Positions 33,025 through 40,317 of a stretch of DNA of 40,317 bases are shown here, in pieces. The translations under genes were made by a program, and so were the position numbers. Location: positions 1-40,317 of the forward strand of contig CASDSM010000001.1 in NCBI GenBank assembly GCA_949283375.1, in the 5' to 3' direction. The notes under the pieces were generated by a model. The model was given only the letters and a program-made list of their open reading frames with translations, ran no database searches and was not told the DNA's origin. This DNA is from an uncultured Eubacteriales bacterium (GTDB taxonomy: Bacteria; Bacillota; Clostridia; Oscillospirales; Oscillospiraceae). Position 1 is the stretch's first letter; each line of letters starts with the position of its first letter.

Positions 33025-33053
33025 TTGACTGTCAAGACATTTTTTGATAAAAT
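33025..33053 (+). promoter_or_regulatory. Promoter of the LacI-family gene with overlapping palindrome
   Basis: TTGACT (33025-33030), 17 bases, then TAAAAT (33048-33053). The -35 lies inside the palindrome TTGACTGTCAA (33025-33035), a possible autoregulatory site. Confidence 0.65.
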
Positions 33054-33123
33054 ATAACAAAACCCCACCCCTTCCTTTTCCCCCCTTTCCCCCGCAGCTC
33101 TCGCACAGAAGGGAGGCAGCAGC

Positions 33124-34134
33124 ATGACCATCAAGGACATCGCCCGGCTGGCAGGCGTGTCCGTCAGCACCGTATCCCGGGTGCTCAACCACCACCCGGA
33201 CGTCAGCGAGGCCATCCGCGCCCAGGTGCTGGCGGTGGTGGAAGAGCACCACTTCATCCCCAATACCGCCGCGCGCCGGCTGGTGCAGCCGCAGGGCAAC
33301 ACGGTCGGCGTCATCCGCAGCGGCAACGGCGATCCGTTCTACGCCCCCATCTTCTCGGCGATGGAGGAGGCGCTGCGCGCGCGCGGCTGGCGGATGTGCC
33401 TGCGCCAGCTCCACTACAGCGACGACGAGCTGGCCTGTGCCGCCGAGCTGGAGCGCGCGGAGCGGCTGCGCGGCATCATCCTGCTCGGCGGCCGCTTTGA
33501 CTACAGTGAGGCGATGGCCGCCCCGCTGGGGGTGCCCTTCGTCTGCTGTACGCACCGCAATCTCTTCGGCGACCTCTCGCCCGACCGGTACTCCTCCGTG
33601 GCGATCGACGACGAGGCCGCCGCCTGGCGGGCGGTGGAGGTGCTCTATGCGCTGGGGCACCGGTCCATCGCCCTGCTCGTCCCCAGCCGGCAGGACCACT
33701 CCCCCGGCGAGCTGCGCTTTCGCGGCTACTGCCGCGCGCTGGAGGCCTTCGGCCTGCCGCTCGCGCCGGAGCGGATCGCCGTGAGCGGCAGCTACAGCCT
33801 CGCGGACGCCTACCGGGCGACGCTGGCGCTGATCGACTCGGGGACCCCGTTCACCGCCCTCTTCGCCGTCTCCGACCTGATGGCCGCCGCCGCCATCCGC
33901 GCCCTGCACGAGCGGGGGCGGCCGGTCCCGCGCGACTGCTCGGTGATCGCCATCGACGGGCTGGAGCTGACGGAGTATACCCTTCCCCCGCTCACCACCC
34001 TGGTCCAGCCCGCCGCCGAGCTGGGCTGGCAGAGCGTGGAGCTGATGCTCGACCTGCTCGACGGCGGCGCGCACCGGCACATCCTGCTCACCCCCGAGCT
34101 GCGCGCCGGGGCCTCTGTCGCCCCGCCGCCCTGA
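33124..34134 (+). CDS. LacI/GalR-family transcriptional regulator
   Basis: This 336-residue regulator has the N-terminal LacI helix-turn-helix and hinge (MTIKDIARLAGVSVSTVSRV, then LNHHPDVSEAIRAQVLAVVEE). A periplasmic-binding-protein-like sensor domain follows (about residues 60-330): NTVGVIRSGNGDPFYAPIFSAM-type start, GIILLGGRFDYSEA, and SDLMAAAAIRALHERG with IDGLELTEYTLPPLTTL. Such proteins usually respond to a sugar or nucleoside. No sugar-utilisation genes flank it on the same strand, so its target may be elsewhere. The ATG at 33124 follows GGGAGG. The promoter palindrome suggests self-control. Confidence 0.9.
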   Translation: MTIKDIARLAGVSVSTVSRVLNHHPDVSEAIRAQVLAVVEEHHFIPNTAARRLVQPQGNTVGVIRSGNGDPFYAPIFSAMEEALRARGWRMCLRQLHYSDDELACAAELERAERLRGIILLGGRFDYSEAMAAPLGVPFVCCTHRNLFGDLSPDRYSSVAIDDEAAAWRAVEVLYALGHRSIALLVPSRQDHSPGELRFRGYCRALEAFGLPLAPERIAVSGSYSLADAYRATLALIDSGTPFTALFAVSDLMAAAAIRALHERGRPVPRDCSVIAIDGLELTEYTLPPLTTLVQPAAELGWQSVELMLDLLDGGAHRHILLTPELRAGASVAPPP

Positions 34135-34199
34135 GGAAAATTTGAACAATTTTTCATCTTCTGTACATCTTTCGTTCATCCTTTCCTTTCGCATCGGAA

Positions 34200-34205
34200 T
34201 ATAAT
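34200..34205 (+). promoter_or_regulatory. -10 element upstream of the HdeD-family gene
   Basis: TATAAT in an AT-rich stretch, 82 bases upstream of the start. The best -35-like word (TTCATC, 34175-34180) is 19 bases away, so the promoter is only partly convincing. Confidence 0.4.
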
Positions 34206-34287
34206 GGGACCATAAGGCAGCAATGACGCCGCGCGCCTCCTCCCGACGGCCGCGGCCGGGCCGCAAGGCCCAGAAAGGCAGGCAATT

Positions 34288-34824
34288 ATGGGCAGTATTT
34301 TCCGTCAGTTCCGCAATCAGAGTGTGCTGGGCGCCATTTTGACCATCGTGCTCGGCTTTATCCTGCTGGCCAATCCGGGGACCGTCCTCTCTCTCATCCT
34401 GCGCATCCTCGGCTGGGTCCTCCTCCTGCTCGGGGCGGGCGGGGTGATCTCCTTCTTCCTCAACCGCGCGTCCTATCCGAGCTACGGACTGCTCATCACC
34501 GGGGCGGTGGAGTTTCTCCTCGGCCTCTGGGTGGTCCGCCACCCGGGCAGCATGGTCTCCCTGGTGGGCACCCTGGTGGGCGTGCTCATGCTGGTCCACG
34601 CGGTGATGGACCTCCAGTACGTCTACGACGCCTGGTGCGCCGGGGCGGCGAACTGGTGGTCGGCGGCCATCTCGGGCGGCCTGACGCTGGTGCTCGCCCT
34701 CATCGTCCTCTTCAACCCCTGGGGCTCGGCGAGCTCCATCCTCTCGCTGGCGGGCGTCTGCCTGATCGTGGACGGGGCCTGCGACCTGCTCATGCTCCAC
34801 CGCCTGGGCGACCTCTTCCGGTGA
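34288..34824 (+). CDS. HdeD family (DUF308) membrane protein
   Basis: This 178-residue protein has six predicted membrane helices in three hairpin-like pairs. Each pair carries a similar short motif: VLGFILLANPG, LLGLWVVRHPG and VLALIVLFNPWG. This pattern is typical of HdeD/DUF308 proteins, some of which are linked to acid or envelope stress; the molecular function is not known. ATG 34288 has AAAGGCAGG upstream. It is a single-gene unit that converges on the branched-chain amino-acid operon, with a shared terminator. Confidence 0.88.
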   Translation: MGSIFRQFRNQSVLGAILTIVLGFILLANPGTVLSLILRILGWVLLLLGAGGVISFFLNRASYPSYGLLITGAVEFLLGLWVVRHPGSMVSLVGTLVGVLMLVHAVMDLQYVYDAWCAGAANWWSAAISGGLTLVLALIVLFNPWGSASSILSLAGVCLIVDGACDLLMLHRLGDLFR

Positions 34825-34841
34825 TCGCCCCAAACAGCACA

Positions 34842-34885
34842 GAAAAACCCCTGCGGGAAGAAGAGCTTTCCCGCAGGGGTCTTTT
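34842..34885. terminator. Bidirectional terminator between HdeD-family gene and livF
   Basis: ACCCCTGCGGGAA (34847-34859) pairs with TTCCCGCAGGGGT (34868-34880). A run of A (34843-34847) lies on one side and CTTTTC on the other, so it can work in both directions for the two convergent genes. Confidence 0.9.
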
Positions 34886-34895
34886 CTGTCTGGTC

Positions 34896-35596
<701 letters not shown>

Positions 35597-35600
<4 letters not shown>

Positions 35601-36433
35601 CTTCCTGCCTCCTTCCGCTTGCCGAGGTAGGCCTCGATGACCTCGGGGTTGGACTGGATCTCCTGCGGGGTGCCCTTGGCGATGATCTTGCCGTAGTTGA
35701 GCACGGCGATCCCCTCGCAGATGCCCATGACGAGGCTCATGTCGTGCTCGATGAGCATGACGGCGATCTGGAAGGTGTCGCGGATCTTGCGGATGTTCTC
35801 CATCAGCTCCGCCGTCTCGGAGGGGTTCATGCCCGCGGCCGGCTCGTCGAGCAGGAGCAGCTTGGGCCGGGTGGCCAGGGCGCGGACGATCTCCAGGCGG
35901 CGCTGCGCCCCGTAGGGCAGGCTGCCGGCCTGATGGTCCGCGAGGTCCTGCATGCCGAAGATGCCGAGCAGGTCCATCGCCTCGTCGTGGGCGGCCCGCT
36001 CCTCCTTCCAGTAGCGCGGCATGCGGAGGATGCCCTCCCACATGGTATACTTCGTGTGGTTGTGCAGGCCGATCTTGACGTTGTCCTCCACCGTCAGCTT
36101 GTCAAACAGGCGGATGTTCTGGAAGGTGCGGGCGATGCCCGCCTTGTTCACCTGGATGGTGTTCATCCCGGCGGTGTCCCGCCCGTCGAGGAGGATGGTG
36201 CCGCGGGTGGGCTGATAGACCTTGGTCAGCAGGTTGAAGACGGTGGTCTTCCCCGCCCCGTTCGGGCCGATCAGGCCGGCGATCTCGGTGGGGGCGATGG
36301 TGAGGTTGAAGCTGTCCACGGCGGTCAGGCCGCCGAAGTCGATGCCCAGGTTGCGGGCCTCGAGGACGGGGGTCTTGTTCAGGTCGCGCTCGGGCACCAG
36401 CCCGGCGCTGGGGATGGGTACCATCTTGCTCAC
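35597..36433 (-). CDS. livG: Branched-chain amino-acid ABC transporter ATP-binding protein LivG
   Basis: This 278-residue ATPase has Walker A GPNGAGKTT, the LivG-type signature LPYGAQRRLEIVRAL, Walker B LLLLDEPAAGMNPSE and VMLIEHDMSLV. The usual LivG insertion after Walker A (ARTFQNIRLF) is present. A GTG at 36433 overlaps the livM stop (GTGA) and has AGGAGG 9 bases upstream; an in-frame ATG lies 3 codons later. The N-terminus is about 20 residues longer than the minimal LivG. Confidence 0.95.
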
Positions 36434-37542
36434 GGGCGCTCCCCTCCTTTCCGCTCCGCCAGGCGCGCACGCACGCGCTCAGGGAGCTGGCGCAGCCACT
36501 CGTTGTTCGTCACCAGCATGACGAGGATGAGGACGATGGCGTAGACCAGCATCCGGTAGGTGTCAAACTCGCGCAGCAGCTCGGGCAGGACGGTGAGCAC
36601 GGCGGCGGAGATCACCGAACCCCAGATGTTGCCGATGCCGCCGAGGACGACGAAGACGAGCACCAGAATGGAGGTGTTGAAGTCAAACTTGGAGGAGACA
36701 AGGGTGCTGAAGTTCAGCCCGTAGAGCGCCCCTGCGCCCCCGGCGAGGGCGGCGGAGACGACGAAGGCCATCAGCTTGTACTTCATCACGCTGATACCGG
36801 TCGCCTCGGCGGCGATGCGGTTGTCGCGCACCGCCATGATCGCCCGGCCGGAACGGCTGCGCATCAGGTTGAGCACCACGATCAGGGTGACCATGATGAG
36901 CAGGTAGCCCGCCGGGAAGGAGGAGATGCGCGTGATGGTCGCGCCCTGGGCCCCCTTGATGATGGCGATGCCATTCTCCGAGAGGCCGAGGTCGTTCACG
37001 CTCATCGTCCCCTTGATGTTGAAGAGGATGTGCAGGCCGCGCTCGTCCCAGCCGACGATGAGGCAGTTGATGAGCTCCTTGATGATCTCGCCGAAGGCGA
37101 GGGTGACGATGGCGAGGTAGTCCCCGCGCAGGCGGAGGACGGGCACGCCGATGATCACGCCCGCGGCGGCGGCGAAGACGACGCCCACCAGGATGGCTGC
37201 CAGCAGCCGGAGCCCGGCGGCGGGGATGGCGGTCTGGAGGCTCTGGGCGGCGATGACGCCGGTGAAGGCGCCCACGCTCATAAAGCCCGCGTGGCCCAGG
37301 CTGAGCTCACCGGAGACGCCGACCACCAGATTCAGCGAGACTGCCATGACGATATAGCAGCAGATGGGCACGAGCTGGCCGGAGAGGGAGTTGGTGAGCA
37401 TCCCCTGCCCCTGCAGGGAGAGCATCACCAGAAAGACGATGGTCACACCGAGATAGGTGAGAAAATCCGTCCGGGTGGTCTTCTTGATGCCGCCCAGGCG
37501 CTCGGCCAGGGAGGGGGCGGCGACTTTCCTGTTCTGTCTCAT
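36430..37542 (-). CDS. livM: Branched-chain amino-acid ABC transporter permease LivM
   Basis: This 370-residue permease has about nine or ten membrane helices. Family motifs are LVVGVSGELSLGHAGFMSVGA-type sequence, RLRGDYLAIVTLAFGEI and SRSGRAIMAVRDNRIAAEATGI (coupling loop), and VFVVLGGIGNIWGSV. The frame continues to a GTG at 37554 that overlaps the livH stop, but ATG 37542 has GAGGTGG just upstream and I prefer it. Confidence 0.95.
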   Translation of the reverse strand: MRQNRKVAAPSLAERLGGIKKTTRTDFLTYLGVTIVFLVMLSLQGQGMLTNSLSGQLVPICCYIVMAVSLNLVVGVSGELSLGHAGFMSVGAFTGVIAAQSLQTAIPAAGLRLLAAILVGVVFAAAAGVIIGVPVLRLRGDYLAIVTLAFGEIIKELINCLIVGWDERGLHILFNIKGTMSVNDLGLSENGIAIIKGAQGATITRISSFPAGYLLIMVTLIVVLNLMRSRSGRAIMAVRDNRIAAEATGISVMKYKLMAFVVSAALAGGAGALYGLNFSTLVSSKFDFNTSILVLVFVVLGGIGNIWGSVISAAVLTVLPELLREFDTYRMLVYAIVLILVMLVTNNEWLRQLPERVRARLAERKGGERP

Positions 37543-37550
37543 CCGCCACC

Positions 37551-38429
37551 TCACACTTTCTCGGGCACATACTTGCCCAGCAGGCCGGTGGGCTTCACCA
37601 GCAGCACCACGATGAGCACGGCGAAGACGATGGAGTTGGCCAGGCTGGTGGAGATGTACGCCTTGGCCATCGACTCGATCACGCCGAGGAGGATGCCGCC
37701 GAAGAACGCGCCGGGGATGGAGCCGATGCCGCCAAAGACGGCGGCGGTGAACGCCTTGATGCCGGGCATGGAGCCGGTGGTGGGCATCAGGGTGGGGTAG
37801 GACGAGCAGAGCAGCACCCCCGCGACCGCCGCGAGGCCGGAGCCGATGGCGAAGGTCATGGAGATGGTGCGGTTCACGTTGATGCCCATGAGCTGGGCGG
37901 CCGCGCGGTCCTCCGAGCAGGCGCGCATCGCCTTGCCCATCTTGGTCCGGTTCACGAAGAGGGTGAGGGCGACCATGATGACCACGCAGGCGAGGATGGT
38001 GACCACCGTCTCATCCGAGATGGTGAGGCCGAAGAGGCTGACCGGCTCCAGGCCGACCACGGAGGTGAACACCTTCGGGTTGCTCGTCCAGAGGAGCTGG
38101 GCGGCGTTCTGGAGGAAGTAGCTCACGCCGATGGCGGTGATGAGCACGGCGAGGGAGCCCGCCTGGCGCAGCGGCTTATAGGCCAGACCCTCGATCACAA
38201 TGCCGAGGGCGGTGCAGACCAGGACGGAGAGCAAAATCCCCACCGGCGCGGGCAGGCCGAACTGGCCGGTCGCGAAGAAGCAGACATAGCCGCCCACCAT
38301 GATGACATCGCCGTGGGCGAAGTTGAGCATCTTGGCGATGCCGTACACCATGGTATAGCCGAGGGCGATGAGCGCATAGACGCTGCCCAGGCTGATGCCG
38401 CTGATCAGGTTTGACAGGAACAACATCAT
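37551..38429 (-). CDS. livH: Branched-chain amino-acid ABC transporter permease LivH
   Basis: This 292-residue permease has about eight membrane helices. Typical LivH features are NLISGISLGSVYALIALGYT, YGIAKMLNFAHGDVIMVGGY, the coupling loop TKMGKAMRACSEDRAAAQLMGIN and FGGIGSIPGAFFGG. It forms the membrane channel with LivM. The frame is open much further upstream, but ATG 38429 gives the standard family start; AGAGG is about 11 bases away. It begins 217 bases after the livK stop. Confidence 0.95.
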   Translation of the reverse strand: MMLFLSNLISGISLGSVYALIALGYTMVYGIAKMLNFAHGDVIMVGGYVCFFATGQFGLPAPVGILLSVLVCTALGIVIEGLAYKPLRQAGSLAVLITAIGVSYFLQNAAQLLWTSNPKVFTSVVGLEPVSLFGLTISDETVVTILACVVIMVALTLFVNRTKMGKAMRACSEDRAAAQLMGINVNRTISMTFAIGSGLAAVAGVLLCSSYPTLMPTTGSMPGIKAFTAAVFGGIGSIPGAFFGGILLGVIESMAKAYISTSLANSIVFAVLIVVLLVKPTGLLGKYVPEKV

Positions 38430-38574
38430 ATCAGTACAAGCCTCTCTTTCTCTGACTGGCGTGGCGAGCGCTCTCACAGGGCAGAGGACACCCGCCGTGC
38501 GGCTGTTCTCTCTCCTCTGAGGGCCGTCGGGGAGGACGGGCGGGGAAAACCGCCCCCCTCCTCTGACGGGCGCG

Positions 38575-38607
38575 GGCTGCCGGAGGGGCGCATCCCCTCC
38601 AGCAGCC
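38575..38607 (-). terminator. Hairpin between livK and livH
   Basis: GGCTGC and GGAGGGG pair with CCCCTCC and GCAGCC around a 5-base loop, starting about 40 bases after the livK stop. There is no T run, so it is more likely an mRNA-stabilising or attenuating hairpin that keeps livK mRNA more abundant than the downstream genes. Confidence 0.5.
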
Positions 38608-38646
38608 TGCCTCATTGCATGACTGTGGTATTGCGCAGAGCCCGCA

Positions 38647-39861
38647 TCAGGCGGCGACGTACACGCCGTCCTGGATGATGTAGGCAGCCGGGGCCTTGGA
38701 GACCTCGCCGTTGGCAGACCAGGACAGGGTGCCGGTCAGGCCGTCCACGGTGATCTCGGTCATCGCGGGCACCAGAGCCTCGCAGATGTCGGCGGCGGAC
38801 ATGTCAGCCGTCACACCGGCCTGCTGGATGGCGGCATAGAGGGCGTAGACCGCGTCATAGCCGTCGGCGGCGAACTGGTTCGGGATCTCGCCATAGGCCT
38901 CCTGATAGGCGGCCACGAAGGCGGCGGAGGACTCGTCGGCGGCGGAGAACGGGGTGAGGAGCATGACGCCCTCGGCCAGGCTGGTATCAAAGCCCTCCAG
39001 AGCCAGGATGCCGTCCATGCCGTCCACGCCGAAGAAGGTGGGGGCGTAGCCCATGGAGTTGGCCTGGTTCAGGATGACGGAGGCGGGGGTGTAGTAGATG
39101 GGCAGGAACAGCAGGTCCACGCCGGCGGCCTGGGCGGCGGCGAGCTGGACGGAGAAGTCGGTCTGAGTGTCCTCGGTGAAGGTCCACTCGCCGGCGATGG
39201 TCAGGCCCTTCTCACCGGCCTCGGCGACGAAGCTGTCGCGGATGCCCTGGGAGTAGGCGTCGTCATTGCGGTAGAGGATGCCGATGGTGCTCTCCGCCAT
39301 GTTCTCGGCGATGTAGTCCGCGGAGGCCAGGCCCTGGTTGGGGTCGGTGAAGCAGATCTGGAACATGTTGTCCTTGCCGGCGGTCACGTCGGTGGAGGAG
39401 GCGGAGGGGGTCAGGGCGAGCACACGGTCGGCATAGGCCTCAGAGGCGACCGCGATGGAGGGGGTGGTGGTGACCGGGCCGATCAGGGCCTGCATGCCCC
39501 AGTCGGTCAGGGCGTGGTAGGCGTTGACGGAGGTCTCGGCGTCTCCCACGTCGTCCTCCACCTGGAACTCGAACTGAATGTCACCGCCGAGGGCGTTGAT
39601 CTCGTCCACGGCGATCTTGGCGCCGTTCATCGCGGCGTTGCCATAGGTGGCGTTGTCGCCGGTCAGCGGGCCGATGCCGCCCACCTTGAAGGCGGCGCCG
39701 GTGGCGGTGGTGTCGCCGCCTTCGGCGTCACCGGCGTCCGCGCTGTCGCCAGCCGCGGCGCCGTCAGAGCTGGAGCCGGCGTCAGAAGCGGTGTCGCCGC
39801 CGCAGGCGGCCAGAGCGAGCATCATGGCCAGAGCCAGCAGCAGAGCAAGAAGCTTTTTCAT
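38647..39861 (-). CDS. livK: Branched-chain amino-acid-binding lipoprotein LivK/LivJ
   Basis: This 404-residue lipoprotein starts MKKLLALLLALAMMLALAAC with lipobox LAAC (Cys20). A Ser/Gly/Ala/Asp linker (about 21-55) leads to a type I periplasmic-binding fold (Peripla_BP_6): KVGGIGPLTGDNATYGNAAM, VEDDVGDAETSVNAYHAL, IGPVTTTPSIAVASEAY and FAADGYDAVYALYAAI. It captures leucine, isoleucine, valine or a related ligand outside the membrane. ATG 39861 follows AAGGAGG. It is the promoter-proximal gene of the operon. Confidence 0.95.
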   Translation of the reverse strand: MKKLLALLLALAMMLALAACGGDTASDAGSSSDGAAAGDSADAGDAEGGDTTATGAAFKVGGIGPLTGDNATYGNAAMNGAKIAVDEINALGGDIQFEFQVEDDVGDAETSVNAYHALTDWGMQALIGPVTTTPSIAVASEAYADRVLALTPSASSTDVTAGKDNMFQICFTDPNQGLASADYIAENMAESTIGILYRNDDAYSQGIRDSFVAEAGEKGLTIAGEWTFTEDTQTDFSVQLAAAQAAGVDLLFLPIYYTPASVILNQANSMGYAPTFFGVDGMDGILALEGFDTSLAEGVMLLTPFSAADESSAAFVAAYQEAYGEIPNQFAADGYDAVYALYAAIQQAGVTADMSAADICEALVPAMTEITVDGLTGTLSWSANGEVSKAPAAYIIQDGVYVAA

Positions 39862-39956
39862 TCTGGGTTTCCTCCTTTGATTGGGTGTTTGCCAGGGCGC
39901 TGCCGCAGCTCCCGGATTTCTGCCCCGAAAACTTGCACGCCAGCGCTGTACGCTCA

Positions 39957-39984
39957 ATTATAGGTCATTTTCGGAAAATGTCAA
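39957..39984 (-). promoter_or_regulatory. Promoter of the liv operon with palindrome in the spacer
   Basis: On the minus strand TTGACA (39979-39984), 16 bases, then TATAAT (39957-39962). The spacer carries the perfect palindrome CATTTTC-G-GAAAATG (39966-39980). The rest of 39985-40183 is AT-rich with two GTTGAC words (40084 and 40103) and another TATAAT on the minus strand (40069-40074); I see no gene there. Confidence 0.8.
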
Positions 39985-40183
39985 CAGCAATCTGTTCCAA
40001 GCGGGATTTACATCACATTTTTGACCTATTTGTGCCGCATGGCGGATTTCCTTCACTTTTCTTTGGCAATTATAGACAAGGAGGTTGACAAATATTTTCT
40101 GAGTTGACTGTTTTTTACACGGTTTTTCAGCCGTCCCCCTGCAACTCTCCGTCATTTTGACCAGCAGGCGGCCTGAGAGACGC

Positions 40184-40215
40184 AAAAAAGACGCTCCCCG
40201 AAGGGAACGTCTTTT
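40184..40215 (-). terminator. Terminator of the rRNA operon
   Basis: On the minus strand AAAAGACGTTCCC pairs with GGGAGCGTCTTTT (one mismatch) around a TTCG loop, followed by more T. It begins about 5 bases after the 5S 3' end. Confidence 0.9.
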
Positions 40216-40219
40216 CTGT

Positions 40220-40317
<98 letters not shown>

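Noticed and set aside
40069-40074. Second promoter for the liv operon
   Set aside because: TATAAT is present on the minus strand but no acceptable -35 lies at 16-18 bases, and the promoter at 39957-39984 is near perfect.

Overview
The window looks like a chromosomal segment of a GC-rich, endospore-forming, anaerobic Bacillota, probably in or near the Oscillospiraceae. This is inferred from the spoVAD/spoVAE genes, a collagen-like coat-type protein, an anaerobic (radical SAM) sulfatase-maturating enzyme, a DUF4317 gene, a clostridial-type division cluster and strong GGAGG-type ribosome sites. It is mostly chromosomal backbone; there is no phage, transposase or CRISPR.

Layout. 1-520: N-terminal part of a Cys/Pro-rich collagen-like protein. 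731-7166: a putative sulfated-carbohydrate locus with a TauE/SafE exporter, a cytoplasmic Cys-type sulfatase, UlaB/UlaA-type PTS IIB and IIC, a DeoR-family regulator and, divergently, the sulfatase-maturating enzyme. 7249-9403: a DUF4317 protein and a convergent membrane-anchored GH25 muramidase. 9817-21058 (minus strand): a trimmed division and wall cluster, rsmH-ftsL-PBP(spoVD/ftsI)-mraY-ftsW-murG-murA-divIB-ftsZ, with no mraZ, murE, murF or murD. 21483-24178: a polar amino-acid ABC transporter. 24643-28148: four tandem aconitase-superfamily subunit genes in the order small-large-small-large. 28455-30595: a zinc-ribbon protein and IMP dehydrogenase. 30743-32978: a zinc-ribbon/Sel1 protein, then spoVAD-spoVAE behind a sigma-G-like promoter. 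33124-34824: a LacI-family regulator and an HdeD-family membrane protein. 34896-39861: a complete branched-chain amino-acid ABC operon (livK-H-M-G-F). 40220-40317: the 3' part of a 5S rRNA, the end of an rRNA operon entering from the right.

How the genes fit together. In the sulfatase locus the PTS would bring in a sulfated sugar or polyol as a phosphoester. The signal-less sulfatase would act on it in the cytoplasm after activation by the maturase, the DeoR protein would control the genes, and the TauE/SafE protein might remove a sulfur oxyanion. The division cluster makes lipid II (MurA, MraY, MurG), polymerises it (FtsW, PBP) and organises the septum (FtsL, DivIB, FtsZ). 

The most novel-looking signals are: (1) a dispersed intergenic element in two copies (9473-9679 and 23080-23241) whose stems are kept by compensatory base changes; (2) the PTS-coupled cytoplasmic sulfatase locus with a shared operator-like 12-mer; (3) the small-large-small-large hydro-lyase array; (4) palindromes placed inside the promoter spacers of both ABC transporter operons; and (5) a terminator-like hairpin inside the division cluster.
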